Positions 62,462-64,000 of a stretch of DNA of 64,000 nt are shown one piece after another. How positions within the stretch are numbered: the first letter of the stretch is position 1; every line of letters starts with the position of its first letter. The position numbers and the translations under genes are program-made. The notes beneath the pieces were generated by a model. That model saw only the letters and a list, made by a program, of their open reading frames with translations. It made no database searches and was not told the DNA's origin. This DNA is from Streptomyces varsoviensis (GTDB lineage Bacteria > Actinomycetota > Actinomycetes > Streptomycetales > Streptomycetaceae), in assembly GCF_000718635.1 (NCBI RefSeq), contig NZ_JOBF01000031.1, positions 1 to 64,000 of the forward strand. Direction: 5' to 3'.

Positions 62462-64000
62462 ATGACGCAACCCCCGAACGGCTTCTGGGCACAGGCGGCC
62501 GCGGACCCCGGCCGTACGGTCCTCATCGCACCGGACGGCGAGGAGTGGAGCGCGGGCCGGCTGCACGCCGACTGCAACCGGCTCGTGCACGGGCTGCGCG
62601 CGGCCGGACTGGAGCGCGGCGACGCGTTCGCGGCCGTGCTCCCCAACGGCGTCGAGTTCTTCACGGCCTACCTCGCCGCGTCCCAGGCCGGCTTCTACCT
62701 CGTGCCCGTCAACCACCACCTCGTCGGCCCCGAGATCGCCTGGATCGTCGCGGACTCCGGCGCCAAGGTCCTCATCGCCCACGAGCGGTTCGGTGACGCG
62801 GCGACGGCGGCGGCCGACGAGGCGGGACTGCCCGCCGCCCACCGCTACGCGGTCGGAGAGATCCCCGGCTTCCGCCCGTACGGCGACCTCCTGGAGGGGC
62901 GGTCCGACACTCCGCCCGAGGACCGCACGCTCGGCTGGGTCATGAACTACACCTCCGGTACCACAGGCCGCCCGCGTGGCATACGTCGCCCGCTGCCCGG
63001 CAAACCACCCGAAGAGACGTACCTCGGCGGCTTCCTCGCCATCTTCGGCATCAAGCCCTTCGACGACAACGCCCACCTCGTCTGCTCGCCGCTCTACCAC
63101 ACCGCGGTCCTCCAATTCGCGGGCGCGTCCCTGCACATCGGGCACCGGCTCGTGCTGATGGACAAGTGGACGCCCGAGGGCATGCTCGCGGCCATCGACC
63201 GCCACGCGTGCACGCACACGCACATGGTGCCGACCCAGTTCCACCGGCTGCTCGCGCTCCCGGAGGCCGTACGCGCCGCCTACGACGTCTCCTCCATGCG
63301 CCACGCCATCCACGGCGCTGCCCCCTGCCCCGACCACGTCAAGCGCGCGATGATCGACTGGTGGGGCACGTGCGTGGAGGAGTACTACGCGGCCAGCGAG
63401 GGCGGCGGGGCCTTCGCGACCGCCGAGGACTGGCTGAAGAAGCCCGGCACCGTCGGCAAGCCCTGGCCCATCAGCGAACTCGCCGTCTTCGACGACGACG
63501 GCCGACGGCTGCCCGCGGGCGAACTCGGCACCGTCTACATGAAGATGAAGACCGGCGGCTTCTCCTACCACAAGGACGAGAACAAGACGCGGAAGAACCG
63601 CATCGGCGACTTCTTCACCGTCGGCGACCTCGGCTACCTCGACGAGGACGGCTACCTCTTCCTCCGCGACCGCAAGATCGACATGATCATCTCCGGCGGC
63701 GTCAACATCTACCCCGCCGAGATCGAGTCCGCGCTGCTCGCCCACCCCGCCGTCGCCGACGCCGCGGCCTTCGGCATCCCGAACGACGACTGGGGCGAGG
63801 AGGTCAAGGCCGTGGTCGAACCCGCCGAGGGCCACCCGGCGGGCCCCGAACTGGCCCAGGACATCCTCGCCCACTGCGAACGGACGCTCGCGGGCTACAA
63901 GCGCCCCAAGACCGTCGACTTCATCGAGACCATGCCGCGCGATCCCAACGGCAAGCTCTACAAGCGGCGGCTCCGCGACCCGCACTGGGCGGGCCGGGAG
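62462..64000 (+). CDS. acyl-CoA synthetase (partial at window edge)
   Basis: 513 codons to the window end without a stop. GAGAGGAG precedes the ATG. ANL-family motifs: VMNYTSGTTGRPRGIRRPLP (P-loop, ~160), SPLYHTAVLQFAG, YYAASEGGGAFATAEDWLKK, GDLGYLDEDGYLFLRDRKID, MIISGGVNIYPAEIESALLA and the catalytic Lys region MPRDPNGKLYKRRLRD near residue 500. It is of the FadD-like fatty-acid or aryl-acid CoA ligase type, and nearly complete. It is in an operon with the nitronate-monooxygenase-family gene. Confidence 0.9.
   Translation, partial: MTQPPNGFWAQAAADPGRTVLIAPDGEEWSAGRLHADCNRLVHGLRAAGLERGDAFAAVLPNGVEFFTAYLAASQAGFYLVPVNHHLVGPEIAWIVADSGAKVLIAHERFGDAATAAADEAGLPAAHRYAVGEIPGFRPYGDLLEGRSDTPPEDRTLGWVMNYTSGTTGRPRGIRRPLPGKPPEETYLGGFLAIFGIKPFDDNAHLVCSPLYHTAVLQFAGASLHIGHRLVLMDKWTPEGMLAAIDRHACTHTHMVPTQFHRLLALPEAVRAAYDVSSMRHAIHGAAPCPDHVKRAMIDWWGTCVEEYYAASEGGGAFATAEDWLKKPGTVGKPWPISELAVFDDDGRRLPAGELGTVYMKMKTGGFSYHKDENKTRKNRIGDFFTVGDLGYLDEDGYLFLRDRKIDMIISGGVNIYPAEIESALLAHPAVADAAAFGIPNDDWGEEVKAVVEPAEGHPAGPELAQDILAHCERTLAGYKRPKTVDFIETMPRDPNGKLYKRRLRDPHWAGRE

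Overview
The window is very GC-rich DNA with G/C-ending codons, frequent GTG/TTG starts, GGAGG-type ribosome binding sites and many 4-base ATGA/GTGA gene overlaps. The gene content (mycothiol-dependent isomerase family, MsiK-style ABC sugar transporter without its own ATPase, B12 riboswitch on metE, mutAB-meaB, Ser/Thr kinase with TPRs, PAP2 and secreted Tat/Sec hydrolases) points to a Streptomyces or close relative. I see no rRNA, tRNA, CRISPR array, transposase or phage gene.

Layout. 1-10.2 kb: mixed single genes (secreted Cys-rich protein, FAD oxidoreductase, GNAT, mycothiol-type isomerase, SRPBCC, LysR, metallophosphoesterase, lipoprotein, methyltransferase, orphan dhaK). 10.4-14.2 kb: a membrane protein, then a tight three-gene operon joining a PrnB/indole-dioxygenase-like protein, an ACMSD-like amidohydrolase and a maleate-isomerase-like protein; the last two lack expected catalytic residues. 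14.3-18.8 kb: MerR/esterase divergent pair, a serine hydrolase and a 1.35-kb field of 15-bp repeats. 19-21.2 kb: PAP2 membrane protein and a Clp-N/HTH protein with a striking leaderless, apparently self-controlled promoter.

21.3-29.4 kb looks like a polygalactosamine/galactosamine utilization locus: secreted GH114 endo-alpha-1,4-polygalactosaminidase, DeoR regulator, ABC importer, GH4 glycosidase and class II (tagatose-type) aldolase. The SIS isomerase and PfkB kinase that would complete the pathway survive only as internally deleted remnants. 29.4-37.8 kb: DMT and polyol-type MFS transporters, a TenA-like protein and a coupled GntR-PfkB-two unknowns-BtpA operon, with a second PfkB gene divergent; together an uncharacterised carbohydrate or nucleoside catabolic system.

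37.9-47.7 kb: methyltransferase, secreted sphingomyelinase-D-like phosphodiesterase, then B12-linked metabolism: metE under a cobalamin riboswitch, and mutA-mutB-meaB. 48-54.4 kb: AraC regulator, acyl-CoA dehydrogenase, MpaB-type oxygenase and a kinase-TPR protein. 54.5-59.2 kb: an aromatic-catabolism operon (FAD hydroxylase, extradiol-type VOC protein, FAA hydrolase, SMP-30 lactonase). 59.4-64 kb: Tat-exported serine hydrolase with TGAAAG operator-like boxes, a nitronate-monooxygenase-family protein and an acyl-CoA synthetase cut by the window edge.

Short tandem repeats are unusually common between genes here (18-, 19-, 35-, 38-, 7- and 15-bp periods).
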